Shown piece by piece: positions 26,846 through 37,361 of a stretch of DNA of 64,000 nucleotides. The position numbers and the translations under genes are program-made. How positions within the stretch are numbered: the first letter of the stretch is position 1; each line of letters opens with the position of its first letter. The DNA comes from Terracoccus luteus. Lineage in GTDB: Bacteria > Actinomycetota > Actinomycetes > Actinomycetales > Dermatophilaceae. The stretch spans positions 806,001-870,000 of the forward strand of contig NZ_RBXT01000001.1 in assembly GCF_003635045.1 (NCBI RefSeq), given 5' to 3'. The notes beneath the pieces were generated by a model, which saw only the letters and a program-made list of their open reading frames with translations, had not been told where the DNA came from and searched no databases.

Positions 26846-28126
26846 ATGGCGCACGACGACACCTTCTACGGCTCCGACTTCGGCGCCCTGCAGGCCTTCG
26901 ACCCTGACATCGCGGGCGTGCTGCTCAGCGAGCTCGACCGCATCCGCGGCGGGCTGCAGCTCATCGCGAGCGAGAACATCAGCAGCCCGGCCGTGCTCGC
27001 CGCGCTCGGCTCGACGCTGTCGAACAAGTACGCCGAGGGCTACCCGGGCCGCCGCTACTACGGCGGCTGCAGCGAGGTCGACAAGGCCGAGACGCTCGCC
27101 ATCGAGCGGGCCAAGGAGCTCTTCGGCGCCGACCACGCCAACGTGCAGGCCCACTCCGGCGCGAGCGCGAACCAGGCCGTCTACGGCGCGTTCATGAAGC
27201 CGGGCGACACCATCCTCGCCATGAGCCTGCCGATGGGCGGTCACCTCACGCACGGCACCAAGGTGAGCTTCTCCGGCAAGTGGTTCGACGCCGTCGGCTA
27301 CGGCGTCGTCAAGGAGACCGAGGACATCGACTACGACGAGGTCGAGACCCTCGCCAAGGCGCACCGACCGAAGGTCATCTGCGCCGGTGGGTCGGCCATC
27401 CCGCGCCTCATCGACTTCGAGCGCTTCCGGGCCATCGCCGACGAGGTCGGGGCGATCCTCTGGGTCGACGCCGCCCACTTCATCGGCCTCGTGGCCGGCA
27501 AGGCCATCCCGAGCCCGGTGCCCTACGCCGACGTCGTCACCTTCACGACGCACAAGGTGCTGCGCGGCCCCCGCTCGGGCGCCCTCGTCTGCAAGGCCGA
27601 GCACCAGGCCGCGCTCGACAAGGCGATCTTCCCGATGATGCAGGGCGGCCCGCAGATGCACACGATCGCCGCGAAGGCCGTCAACTTCAAGGAGGCGATG
27701 ACCCCCGAGTACCAGCAGTACGCCCAGGACGTCATCGCCAACAGCCGCCAGCTCGCCGCGAGCCTCGCCGAGACCGGTATCCGCCCGACGACCGGGGGCA
27801 CCGACACGCACTTGGCGCTGCTCGACCTCCAGGGCATCGGCGTGACGGGCAAGGAGGCCGAGGAGCGCGCCGACGCCGCCGGCATCGTGCTTAACAAGAA
27901 CGCCATCCCGTTCGACCCGCAGAAGCCGAACGTCGCCTCCGGCATCCGCGTCGGCACCCCATCGGTGACGACGCAGGGCATGGGCACCGAGGAGATGAAG
28001 GTCATCGCCTCACTCATCCACAAGGCCGTCACCGAGGGCGACGCCGACCCCGACCACGCGGTCAGCACGGAGGTCCGCGCCGGGGTCACCGACCTCGTCA
28101 CGCGCTTCCCGGCCTACCCCCGCTGA
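26846..28126 (+). CDS. glyA: Serine hydroxymethyltransferase
   Basis: A 426-residue PLP enzyme that interconverts serine and glycine and loads tetrahydrofolate with a one-carbon unit. Marks are SENISSPAVLAALGS, YAEGYPGRRYYGGC, the Asp in WVDAAHFIG and the PLP lysine in TTHKVLRGPRSG. Length is typical. AGGAG precedes the ATG by about 8 nt. A perfect 11-bp hairpin follows at 28181-28212. M. tuberculosis has glyA elsewhere; its position between sua5 and wecA fits other Actinobacteria. Confidence 0.96.
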   Translation: MAHDDTFYGSDFGALQAFDPDIAGVLLSELDRIRGGLQLIASENISSPAVLAALGSTLSNKYAEGYPGRRYYGGCSEVDKAETLAIERAKELFGADHANVQAHSGASANQAVYGAFMKPGDTILAMSLPMGGHLTHGTKVSFSGKWFDAVGYGVVKETEDIDYDEVETLAKAHRPKVICAGGSAIPRLIDFERFRAIADEVGAILWVDAAHFIGLVAGKAIPSPVPYADVVTFTTHKVLRGPRSGALVCKAEHQAALDKAIFPMMQGGPQMHTIAAKAVNFKEAMTPEYQQYAQDVIANSRQLAASLAETGIRPTTGGTDTHLALLDLQGIGVTGKEAEERADAAGIVLNKNAIPFDPQKPNVASGIRVGTPSVTTQGMGTEEMKVIASLIHKAVTEGDADPDHAVSTEVRAGVTDLVTRFPAYPR

Positions 28127-28180
28127 CGCCCCACCGCGTCAGCCCGCCCGCGATGTCGCCCGCCACCCCCACGCAGGGGC

Positions 28181-28212
28181 CGGATGCCGGGGAGCCCGCC
28201 TCCCGGCATCCG
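28181..28212 (+). terminator. Hairpin after glyA built from paired GGATGCC motifs
   Basis: CGGATGCCGGG (28181-28191) and CCCGGCATCCG (28202-28212) form a perfect 11-bp stem with a 10-nt loop. The wecA start is 22 nt further on, so this may be a terminator or an attenuator. Confidence 0.65.
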
Positions 28213-28233
28213 CGCGCCCGAGGCTGTGGCTGA

Positions 28234-29331
28234 GTGCACGAGTACGTCCTCGTCCTCATCGTCGCGGCGGCCGTCACCTACCTCGTGACGCCGCTCGTGC
28301 GCAGCCTCGCGGTCGCGACGGGGGCGTTCACCGCCGTGCGCGAGCGGGACGTGCACACGACGCCCATCCCGCGGCTCGGGGGAGTGGGCATCTACCTCGG
28401 CTTCGTCGCCGCGGCGCTCGTGGCCCGGTCGCTGCCCTACCTCGGCTCGCTCTTCGACACCCGGCAGGTCTTCGGCGTCATCGCGGCGGGCGGGATCGTC
28501 TGCCTCGTGGGGGCGTTCGACGACATCCGCGAGCTCGACTGGCTGACGAAGCTCGCCGGGCAGATGCTCGCCGCCGGGCTCATGGCCTACACGGGGGTGC
28601 AGCTGCTGTCGCTGCCGATCTTCGGCACGACCTACCTGCCGACCCCGGTGCTCGTGCTCTTCACCGTCGGCGTCGTCATGGTCTGGACCAACGCCGTCAA
28701 CTTCATCGACGGCCTCGACGGACTGGCCGCCGGCGTCGTGCTCATCGCCGCCCTCGCCTTCTTCATCTACAGCTACATCGTGTCGCGCTCGTTCGAGCCG
28801 GCCAACGTCTTCTCCGTCTCGACCCTCATCTGCGCGGCCCTCGTCGGGTGCTGCGCGGGGTTCCTGCCCCACAACTTCCACCCCGCCCGCCTGTTCATGG
28901 GCGACTCGGGGGCCCTCACCCTCGGGCTGCTGCTCAGCGCCGCGACCATCACCCTCACGGGCAACGTGAACCCCGGTGACGTGTCGGCCAACGAGGCGAC
29001 GGCGACGTTCCTGCCGATCCTGCTCCCGCTCGCGGTGCTGCTGCTGCCCCTGCTCGACATGGTGCTCGCGGTCGTGCGGCGCACCGCCAAGGGGCAGAAG
29101 CCCTGGCAGCCGGACGCGCTGCACCTGCACCACCGCATGCTCGCGATCGGGCACACCCACCGACGGGCGGTGCTCATCCTCTACATGTGGGCCGCCATCG
29201 TCGCCCTCGGCTCGGTGTCCTTCGTCATCTGGGACGGCTACCGGCCGCTCGTGGCGGTCCTCGTGGCCGCCGGGGTGGGGGTGCTGCTCACCGTCAGGCT
29301 GCCGAAGTGGAGACCGCCGAGGCGCTTGTGA
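28234..29331 (+). CDS. wecA: Undecaprenyl-phosphate GlcNAc-1-phosphate transferase (WecA/TagO/MraY family)
   Basis: A 365-residue polytopic membrane enzyme with about eleven helices. It moves a sugar-1-phosphate from a UDP-sugar to a polyprenyl phosphate to start cell-wall glycan (in mycobacteria decaprenyl-P-P-GlcNAc for arabinogalactan). Family motifs are the DD-like FDDIRELDW loop, AVNFIDGLDGLAAGV, GDSGALTLG and the C-terminal HHRMLAIGHTHRR. GTG at 28234 has no clear ribosome site. The stop codon lies within the TTGTGA operator at 29326-29343. Confidence 0.92.
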   Translation: MHEYVLVLIVAAAVTYLVTPLVRSLAVATGAFTAVRERDVHTTPIPRLGGVGIYLGFVAAALVARSLPYLGSLFDTRQVFGVIAAGGIVCLVGAFDDIRELDWLTKLAGQMLAAGLMAYTGVQLLSLPIFGTTYLPTPVLVLFTVGVVMVWTNAVNFIDGLDGLAAGVVLIAALAFFIYSYIVSRSFEPANVFSVSTLICAALVGCCAGFLPHNFHPARLFMGDSGALTLGLLLSAATITLTGNVNPGDVSANEATATFLPILLPLAVLLLPLLDMVLAVVRRTAKGQKPWQPDALHLHHRMLAIGHTHRRAVLILYMWAAIVALGSVSFVIWDGYRPLVAVLVAAGVGVLLTVRLPKWRPPRRL

Positions 29332-29343
29332 TACCTTTCACAA
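29326..29343. promoter_or_regulatory. 18-bp palindrome matching Rex and CRP/GlxR operators, head of the ATP synthase genes
   Basis: TTGTGA-TACCTT-TCACAA has perfect 6-bp arms and a 6-nt spacer. It fits the CRP/GlxR consensus TGTGA-N6-TCACA exactly and the Rex operator TTGTGAANNNNTTCACAA with one mismatch. The spacer TACCTT also fits a -10 TANNNT, so a bound protein could cover the promoter. It lies 134 bp upstream of the atpI-like gene and overlaps the wecA stop. Confidence 0.65.
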
Positions 29344-29476
29344 AGTCCGGAGAGCGCGCTGTGAGAGGCGTTCGCAGGCGCTCGCGGCGCCCCTGACGCA
29401 CCCGAACTCGACTGCCCCGGCGCCCAGTCCGCCGAGGTGACGACACCGCCCTCCTGACATCGCAGACCGGAGTCCA

Positions 29477-29983
29477 GTGCCCGACAGAACCAGCCCGGAG
29501 GCCCAGGCCGCGCCCATCGCGTTCTCGGTCATCCTCCGCGGCGCGCTGCCGGTCACCGTCGTCGCCGGGCTCGTCACGGCGGTCGTCATCGCGCTCGTCT
29601 CGGGCCTGTCGGCCGGGGTGGCCGCCCTCATCGGGGTGGTCATCGCCGTCGTGTTCTTCGCGTCCGGCGTGCTCATCGTCAGCCGGGTCGTCGTCGACAC
29701 GAGCAACCCGGTGCTGTTCATGGCGGTCGGCATGGCCGTCTACCTCGCGCAGATCATCGTCATGTTCGGAGTCCTGCTCGTGGCCCGGCAGGTGCAGAGC
29801 TTCGACAGCGTCGCCGCCGGCATCGCCATCCTCGTCTGCGTCGTCGTGTGGCAGGCGGCCCAGATGCGCGCCTGGCGCAGGGCCCGGGTGCCGGTCTACG
29901 ACGCGGTCGCGATGCCGGGGGAGAGCGGCACCGACGAGACCGTCGCGCGGCCCGCCGCCGGCGACGACCGGGGCGTCCGGTGA
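29477..29983 (+). CDS. AtpI-like small membrane protein of the ATP synthase cluster
   Basis: A 168-residue protein with four hydrophobic helices (about 18-45, 48-68, 80-105, 112-130) and a polar tail. It occupies the place of AtpI, which aids c-ring assembly or Mg2+ uptake in other bacteria (Rv1303 in M. tuberculosis, from memory). Sequence identity to classic AtpI is not visible to me, so position and topology carry the call. GTG at 29477 is the first start in frame with the family-like length. atpB follows after 181 nt. Confidence 0.7.
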   Translation: MPDRTSPEAQAAPIAFSVILRGALPVTVVAGLVTAVVIALVSGLSAGVAALIGVVIAVVFFASGVLIVSRVVVDTSNPVLFMAVGMAVYLAQIIVMFGVLLVARQVQSFDSVAAGIAILVCVVVWQAAQMRAWRRARVPVYDAVAMPGESGTDETVARPAAGDDRGVR

Positions 29984-30164
29984 CGGCCCCCGCGACCCCT
30001 CGCGAGGGGGCCGGTCGCCGCGTCGCGCCGGCCACTGCGAGTCGGGTAACGTTCCCCGTGACCTGCGCCGGATCCGCTCGATCCACCAGCCCCGACGGCA
30101 ACCTGCTCGCCGTCGGAGGCGCCGCACACCACAGGTCGTCTGACCGTGCTTTCGAGGAGAGGCT

Positions 30165-31022
30165 GTGAGCCCCAACGTGTTGTCCGCGCACTTCCTGCCC
30201 GCCGTGACACCCGCCGTGGCAGTGACCGCTGATGGCGAGGGGACCTCGTTCGAGGCGCCGAGCACGGGCGACTTCTTCTGGCCGCTCATCGGTGGGGACA
30301 GCAACTACGCCTTCACCCGGCCGTCGCTCGTCCTCATCCTCTCGGTCGTCGCCATCGGCTGGTTCTTCATCGCGGCGACGCGCCGCCTCACCGTCGTGCC
30401 GGGCAAGACCCAGTTCCTCGTCGAGGGCGTGTACGGCTTCGTGCGCAACACCATCGGCCGCGACGTCATCGGCGAGAAGGACTTCCGCCGGTTCCTGCCG
30501 CTGCTGTTCACCATCTTCAGCATGGTGCTCGTCAACAACCTGCTGGGCATCGTCCCGTTCGTGCAGTTCCCGACGATGAGCCGCATCGCCTTCCCGATCG
30601 TGCTCACCCTCGTCGTGTACGTCGTCTACCACGCCGTCGGCCTGAAGACGAAGGGTGGCGTCGTCCCCTACATCAAGTCGATGCTGCCGCCCGGGCTGCC
30701 CGGCTGGGTCAAGCCGCTCATGTTCGTCCTCGAGCTGGCCACGTACTTCCTCATCCGGCCCGTGACGCTCGCACTGCGACTCTTCGGCAACATGTTCGCC
30801 GGCCACCTGCTGCTGCTCGTCTTCGTCCTCGGTGGCGAGTACCTCTTCTTCGAGAGCTTCCTCAAGGAGGGCAACCTCTTCCTCGGGTTCTCGGGCATCC
30901 TGTCGTTCCTCTTCTCGATCGTCATGACGTTCTTCGAGCTGCTGGTCGAGTTCCTGCAGGCCTTCGTCTTCACGATCCTCACCGCGCTCTACCTCGCCGA
31001 CGCCGTCTCCGAGGAGCACTGA
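30165..31022 (+). CDS. atpB: F0F1 ATP synthase subunit a
   Basis: A 285-residue membrane stator subunit that forms the two proton half-channels. The essential Arg lies in the segment [16 protein letters not shown]; further helix motifs ([33 protein letters not shown]) are typical. It has about 45 extra residues before the first helix. GAGGAGAGG precedes the GTG by 5 nt. Confidence 0.96.
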   Translation: MSPNVLSAHFLPAVTPAVAVTADGEGTSFEAPSTGDFFWPLIGGDSNYAFTRPSLVLILSVVAIGWFFIAATRRLTVVPGKTQFLVEGVYGFVRNTIGRDVIGEKDFRRFLPLLFTIFSMVLVNNLLGIVPFVQFPTMSRIAFPIVLTLVVYVVYHAVGLKTKGGVVPYIKSMLPPGLPGWVKPLMFVLELATYFLIRPVTLALRLFGNMFAGHLLLLVFVLGGEYLFFESFLKEGNLFLGFSGILSFLFSIVMTFFELLVEFLQAFVFTILTALYLADAVSEEH

Positions 31023-31122
31023 CCCACGGCCGGACCGACCTCACGGTCACCGGCCACCACCCCGCAATGCCCCGCAAAGACATCCGGACCCGTCCGGGTG
31101 CCACCTGAAAGGAACATCGCAC

Positions 31123-31332
31123 ATGACCGGCAACATTGCCTTCCTCGGCTACGGCCTGGCCGCCATCGGCCCCGGTATCGGCGTCGGCCTCATCTTCGCC
31201 GCCTACATCAACGGCGTCGCCCGCCAGCCCGAGGCTCGCGGCATGCTGCAGACCATCGCGTTCACCGGCTTCGCCCTCACCGAGGCGCTCGCCATCCTCG
31301 GTCTGGTCTTCGCCTTCATCTTCCGCACCTGA
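31123..31332 (+). CDS. atpE: F0F1 ATP synthase subunit c
   Basis: A 69-residue hairpin of two helices that forms the rotor ring. The ion-binding carboxylate is Glu54 ([11 protein letters not shown]), and the polar loop is ARQPE (33-37). The first helix carries GPGIGVG. GAAAGGA lies about 10 nt before the ATG. It is the diarylquinoline-target subunit in mycobacteria. Confidence 0.97.
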   Translation: MTGNIAFLGYGLAAIGPGIGVGLIFAAYINGVARQPEARGMLQTIAFTGFALTEALAILGLVFAFIFRT

Positions 31333-31390
31333 TCACCCGCACCTGATCACCCCCTGACAGCAGCAGACTCCCGACAGACAAGGACGCGAC

Positions 31391-31987
31391 ATGGTCCACA
31401 CGTACGTGGTCGCCGCGGACGGCCCCGGTTGGCCCGAGGCGCTTCCCCTTCTCCCGCACCCCGCCGAGATCGTCGTCGGGCTCGTCTCCTTCGCCATCCT
31501 CTACTGGCTCTTCAAGAGCAAGGTGGTGCCGAACCTCGAGAAGACCTTCGCCGAGCGCACGGCGGCCATCGAGGGCGGCATCAACAAGGCCGAGGAGGCC
31601 CAGGCTCAGGCCCAGGCCGCTCTCGACGAGTACCAGTCGCAGCTGAGCGGCGCCCGCGCCGAGGCCTCGCGCATCCGTGAGGACGCCAAGGCCCAGGGGG
31701 CGCAGATCATCGCCGAGATGCGCGAGCAGGCCGCGGCCGAGGCGAACCGCATCACGGAGACGGCCAAGAAGCAGATCGAGGCCGAGCGCCAGCAGGCGGT
31801 CGTCTCCCTGCGCAGCGACGTGGGTCGTATCTCGACCGACCTCGCCGGCCGGATCGTCGGCGAGTCGCTCGCCGACGAGACCCGTCAGAAGGGCATCGTC
31901 GAGCGCTTCCTCGCCGAGCTCGAGTCGGGCGACGTCCGGCGCGAGAAGGTCGGCACCACCGCCCCGCGCGAGGGCGGCGAGGCCTGA
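31391..31987 (+). CDS. atpF: F0F1 ATP synthase subunit b
   Basis: A 198-residue peripheral stalk subunit. One N-terminal membrane helix (IVVGLVSFAILYWLF, about 30-45) is followed by a long charged coiled coil (KTFAERTAAIEGG ... EAERQQAVVSLRSDVG). ACAAGGA precedes the ATG. Its stop overlaps the atpH start (TGATG). Confidence 0.95.
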   Translation: MVHTYVVAADGPGWPEALPLLPHPAEIVVGLVSFAILYWLFKSKVVPNLEKTFAERTAAIEGGINKAEEAQAQAQAALDEYQSQLSGARAEASRIREDAKAQGAQIIAEMREQAAAEANRITETAKKQIEAERQQAVVSLRSDVGRISTDLAGRIVGESLADETRQKGIVERFLAELESGDVRREKVGTTAPREGGEA

Positions 31988-32802
31988 TGCAGGGACCGTC
32001 ACGCGCCGCCTCCGTCGAGAGCCGGGGTGGCTTCACCGCCGCCCTCGCGGGCGGGGCCGACCCGGCCACCCTCGCGAACGAGCTGTTCTCGGTCGTCGCG
32101 CTGCTCGACGGCAACGTCACCCTGCGACGCGCCGTCGCGGACCCCTCGCGTGAGGGGTCCGAGAAGGCCGACCTCGTCCAGCGGCTGCTGGGCGGTCGCA
32201 TCGGCGACGCCGCCGTGTCCGTCGTCAAGGCGGTCGCCGCGCAGCGGTGGAGCACCGAGCGCGACCTCACCGACACCCTCGAGACGTTCGCCGTCGAGTC
32301 GGTCGTCGCCGGGGCCGAGACGGGCGACCGTGTCGACCGGGTCGAGGACGAGCTGTTCCGCTTCGAGCGCATCGTCGCGGCCGACCCCGGTCTGGCCGCG
32401 GCCCTCGCCGACACGTCGGCGAGCACCGAGCGCCGGCTCTCGCTCGTCGACCGGCTGCTCGGCGGCAAGGTCACCGACGAGACGATGCTGCTGGCCCGCC
32501 AGGCCGTCAGCGCGCCCCGCGGGCGCCGGTTCGCCGCGAGCGTCGAGGGCTTCCTCGCGGCCGCGGCCGCACGACGCGACCAGCAGACGGCGACCGTCAT
32601 CTCGGCCCTGCCGCTCGGTGACGACGAGCGGGGCCGGCTCGTCGCCGGCCTGTCGTCGATCTACGGCGGCCGGGTCCACCTCAACACCGTCGTCGACCCC
32701 CGGGTCATGGGCGGCATCCGCGTTGAGATCGGCGACGAGGTCATCGACGGCACGGTCATCCGCAAGCTCGAGGGCGCCCGCCGCGCCATGGGCGTCTCGT
32801 GA
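31987..32802 (+). CDS. atpH: F0F1 ATP synthase subunit delta
   Basis: A 271-residue stator subunit that joins F1 to the stalk. Actinobacterial delta subunits of this length carry extra N-terminal sequence compared with the 177-residue E. coli protein; the family signature near the C-terminus (VHLNTVVDPRVMGGIRVEIGDEVIDGTV) is clear. ATG at 31987 shares one base with the atpF stop. Confidence 0.94.
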   Translation: MQGPSRAASVESRGGFTAALAGGADPATLANELFSVVALLDGNVTLRRAVADPSREGSEKADLVQRLLGGRIGDAAVSVVKAVAAQRWSTERDLTDTLETFAVESVVAGAETGDRVDRVEDELFRFERIVAADPGLAAALADTSASTERRLSLVDRLLGGKVTDETMLLARQAVSAPRGRRFAASVEGFLAAAAARRDQQTATVISALPLGDDERGRLVAGLSSIYGGRVHLNTVVDPRVMGGIRVEIGDEVIDGTVIRKLEGARRAMGVS

Positions 32803-32877
32803 GCGCCGGCACCACCACCACCGCTGTGAACCACCACCGACCCGCAGCCCGGGTCGAAACCGAGGAGAAGATCTGAC

Positions 32878-34509
32878 ATGACGGAGCTTTCGATCCGTCC
32901 GGAGGAGATCCGCGACGCCCTGGACTCCTACGTCCAGTCCTACGAGCCCGGCGCGGCCTCCCGCGAAGAGGTCGGCCGCGTCACCGACGCCGGTGACGGC
33001 ATCGCCCACGTCGAGGGCCTGCCCTCGGCCATGACCAACGAGCTGCTGCAGTTCGAGGACGGCACGCTGGGCCTCGCGCTCAACCTCGACGTCCACGACA
33101 TCGGTGTCGTCGTCCTCGGTGACTTCGCCGGCATCGAGGAGGGCCAGACCGTCAAGCGCACGGGCGAGGTCCTCTCGGTCCCGGTGGGCGACGCGTTCCT
33201 CGGTCGCGTCGTCGACCCGCTCGGCAACCCGATCGACGGCATGGGCGAGATCGCGAGCGAGACCCGCCGCGCCCTCGAGCTGCAGGCGCCGACCGTCGTC
33301 GAGCGCAAGTCGGTGCACGAGCCGCTGCAGACCGGCATCAAGTCGATCGACGCGATGACCCCGATCGGTCGCGGCCAGCGCCAGCTCATCATCGGCGACC
33401 GCCAGACGGGCAAGACGACCGTCGCGATCGACACGATCATCAACCAGAAGCGCAACTGGGAGTCGGGCGACGAGGACCAGCAGGTCCGCTGCATCTACGT
33501 CGCCATCGGCCAGAAGGGCTCGACCATCGCCTCGGTGCGCGGCACCCTGGAGGAGGCCGGCGCCCTCGAGTACACGACGATCGTCGCCGCCCCGGCGTCC
33601 GACTCGGCCGGCTTCAAGTACCTCGCCCCCTACACCGGCTCGGCCATCGGCCAGCACTGGATGTACCAGGGCAAGCACGTCCTCATCGTCTTCGACGACC
33701 TGAGCAAGCAGGCCGAGGCCTACCGCGCCGTGTCGCTGCTGCTGCGCCGCCCGCCGGGCCGCGAGGCCTACCCGGGCGACGTGTTCTACCTGCACAGCCG
33801 CCTGCTCGAGCGCTGCGCGAAGCTGTCCGACGACCTCGGTCACGGCTCGATGACCGGCCTGCCCGTCATCGAGACCAAGGCGGGTGACGTCTCGGCGTAC
33901 ATCCCGACCAACGTCATCTCGATCACCGACGGCCAGATCTACCTCCAGGCCGACCTCTTCAACGCCAACGTGCGCCCCGCCATCGACGTGGGTGTCTCGG
34001 TGTCGCGAGTCGGGGGCTCGGCGCAGATCAAGGCCATGAAGTCGGTGGCCGGTCGCCTCAAGCTCGACCTCGCGCAGTTCCGCGCCATGGAGGCGTTCGC
34101 GATGTTCGCCTCCGACCTCGACCCGGCCTCCCGGGCCCAGCTCGCCCGTGGTGCGCGCCTCGTCGAGCTACTCAAGCAGCCGCAGAGCAACCCCTACCCG
34201 GTCGAGGAGCAGGTCGTCTCCGTGTGGGCCGGCACGACGGGCAAGCTCGACGACATCGCCGTCGAGGACGTCCGCCCGTTCGAGTCCGAGCTGCTCGAGA
34301 CCCTGCGTCGCGACGGCTCGATCCTGCAGACGATCCGTGAGACGAAGAAGCTCGACGACGACACCGAGAACGCTCTCGGCAAGGTCGTCGACGACGTCAA
34401 GTCCTACTTTCGCGGCAGCGGTCGCGACGGCATGCAGGCCGGCACGGAGGACGTCGAGGAGCTCGGCGACGACGACATCGCGCAGGCGAAGATCGTCCGC
34501 AACAAGTAA
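32878..34509 (+). CDS. atpA: F0F1 ATP synthase subunit alpha
   Basis: A 543-residue F1 subunit with a non-catalytic nucleotide site. Walker A is GDRQTGKT (173-180), and the beta-barrel, nucleotide-binding and helical domains are complete, ending in [17 protein letters not shown] and a C-terminal acidic tail. GAGGAGA lies about 8 nt before the ATG. The 115 nt to atpG hold a hairpin. Confidence 0.97.
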   Translation: MTELSIRPEEIRDALDSYVQSYEPGAASREEVGRVTDAGDGIAHVEGLPSAMTNELLQFEDGTLGLALNLDVHDIGVVVLGDFAGIEEGQTVKRTGEVLSVPVGDAFLGRVVDPLGNPIDGMGEIASETRRALELQAPTVVERKSVHEPLQTGIKSIDAMTPIGRGQRQLIIGDRQTGKTTVAIDTIINQKRNWESGDEDQQVRCIYVAIGQKGSTIASVRGTLEEAGALEYTTIVAAPASDSAGFKYLAPYTGSAIGQHWMYQGKHVLIVFDDLSKQAEAYRAVSLLLRRPPGREAYPGDVFYLHSRLLERCAKLSDDLGHGSMTGLPVIETKAGDVSAYIPTNVISITDGQIYLQADLFNANVRPAIDVGVSVSRVGGSAQIKAMKSVAGRLKLDLAQFRAMEAFAMFASDLDPASRAQLARGARLVELLKQPQSNPYPVEEQVVSVWAGTTGKLDDIAVEDVRPFESELLETLRRDGSILQTIRETKKLDDDTENALGKVVDDVKSYFRGSGRDGMQAGTEDVEELGDDDIAQAKIVRNK

Positions 34510-34521
34510 CGACGCACGACA

Positions 34522-34566
34522 CCGGATGCCGGGGGGCGGGCACCACGCCCGCTCCGCGGCATCCGG
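34522..34566 (+). terminator. Hairpin between atpA and atpG (attenuator-like)
   Basis: CCGGATGCCG (34522-34531) pairs with CGGCATCCGG (34557-34566), with a further inner GCGGG/CCCGC pairing. It lies within the operon, so it could trim downstream expression or stabilise the upstream mRNA. Confidence 0.55.
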
Positions 34567-34624
34567 ACAGCACGAGAACCACCTGACGTAGCCCGACAGA
34601 ACGAGACCAGGAGAGGCGGGGCAC

Positions 34625-35560
34625 ATGGGAGCGCAGATGCGCATCTACCGCCAGCGCATCAAGTCGGTCAACTCCATCAAGAAGATCACGAACGCGATGG
34701 AGCTGATCGCGGCGGCGCGTGTCATCAAGGCACGCCAGCGCGCCAGCGAGGCCATGCCCTACACGACGGCGCTCACCCGCGCCGTGAGCGCCGTGGCGAC
34801 GAACACCAGCGAGGACCACCCGCTGACGACGGACGTCAAGGACGCCAAGCGCGCCGGCGTGCTCGTCATCGCGGCCGACCGCGGTCTCGCCGGTGCCTAC
34901 TCGGTCTCGGCCATCAAGCGCGCGTCCGAGCTCATCGCCCACCTCCAGGGCGAGGGCAAGGAGGTCGTGCCCTACCTCGTCGGTCGCAAGGCGGTCAGCT
35001 ACTACAAGTTCCGCAAGCGCGACTTCGCGCAGGAGTGGAGCGGCTTCACCGACGCCCCGACCTTCGAGAACGCGCGCGACATCGCCGACCGCCTCACCGA
35101 GGACTTCCTCAAGCCCACCGCCGAGGGGGGCGTCGACGAGATCCACGTCGTCTTCACGCTCTTCCGCTCGATGGTGCGCCAGGACCCGCACGTGCTGCGG
35201 CTGCTGCCCCTCGAGGTCGTCGACGCCGACAGCGAGCGCGAGGACGGCCTCGACCTCAGCGTCAACCAGTACGAGGAGGGCCAGCTGGCCCCCGAGTACG
35301 ACTTCGAGCCGAGCGCGAGCGAGGTGCTCGACCTGCTGCTGCCCAAGTACGTGCGCAACCGCATCTACACGGCACTGCTCAGCTCGTCGGCATCCGAGCT
35401 CGCCGCCCGCCAGCGCGCCATGAAGTCGGCCACCGACAACGCCGGTGACCTCATCAAGCGCTACGAGCGGCTGGCCAACCAGGCCCGCCAGGCCGGCATC
35501 ACCCAAGAGATCAGCGAAATCGTGGGCGGCGCAGACGCCCTCGCCGACGCCAAGAAGTAA
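34625..35560 (+). CDS. atpG: F0F1 ATP synthase subunit gamma
   Basis: A 311-residue central shaft. N-terminal [33 protein letters not shown] and C-terminal [32 protein letters not shown] are the two halves of the coiled-coil axle; the globular middle has the dinucleotide-like [21 protein letters not shown] precedes the ATG. Confidence 0.96.
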   Translation: MGAQMRIYRQRIKSVNSIKKITNAMELIAAARVIKARQRASEAMPYTTALTRAVSAVATNTSEDHPLTTDVKDAKRAGVLVIAADRGLAGAYSVSAIKRASELIAHLQGEGKEVVPYLVGRKAVSYYKFRKRDFAQEWSGFTDAPTFENARDIADRLTEDFLKPTAEGGVDEIHVVFTLFRSMVRQDPHVLRLLPLEVVDADSEREDGLDLSVNQYEEGQLAPEYDFEPSASEVLDLLLPKYVRNRIYTALLSSSASELAARQRAMKSATDNAGDLIKRYERLANQARQAGITQEISEIVGGADALADAKK

Positions 35561-37045
<1,485 letters not shown>

Positions 37046-37089
37046 CCCACCCCCGGGCGGGGTCACCCGCCACCTGAGCACCCGGCGCC

Positions 37090-37120
37090 GGCGCCGGCAT
37101 CCATCACGGATGCCGGCGCC
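37090..37120 (+). terminator. Perfect 13-bp terminator after atpD
   Basis: GGCGCCGGCATCC (37090-37102) and GGATGCCGGCGCC (37108-37120) pair fully around ATCAC, followed by GTCGCCTTTC. The stem is built from an inverted pair of the scattered GGATGCC motif. It should end the main atp transcript before ndh and atpC. Confidence 0.8.
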
Positions 37121-37361
37121 GTCGCCTTTCCCGGACGCGCCGCACCGTTGTGCGTGTCGCGGGTATGGAACACACTCAGGAAACGTTGATCCTCATGAGC
37201 GGTCGTTCCCAGGCTGCTCGTGGACACAGCACCACCGGCACCACCGGCAAGACAGCACGACCAGCAAGACAGCACACCCTGCGGGCAGCGTGGCACGTCA
37301 GCATCACCCGACCATCCACCCCGGGTCGCCGATCGGGCGGCCCACCTTCACAGGAGCACTC
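37121..37361 (+). promoter_or_regulatory. Leader and promoter region of the NADH dehydrogenase gene
   Basis: The 316-nt gap after atpD holds the terminator and then this stretch, richer in CAGCACCACC/ACAGCA tracts (37228-37280). I see GTGT-N12-ACAC at about 37155-37174 but no convincing -10/-35 pair. CAGGAG at 37351-37356 is the ribosome site of the GTG at 37362. Confidence 0.35.
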
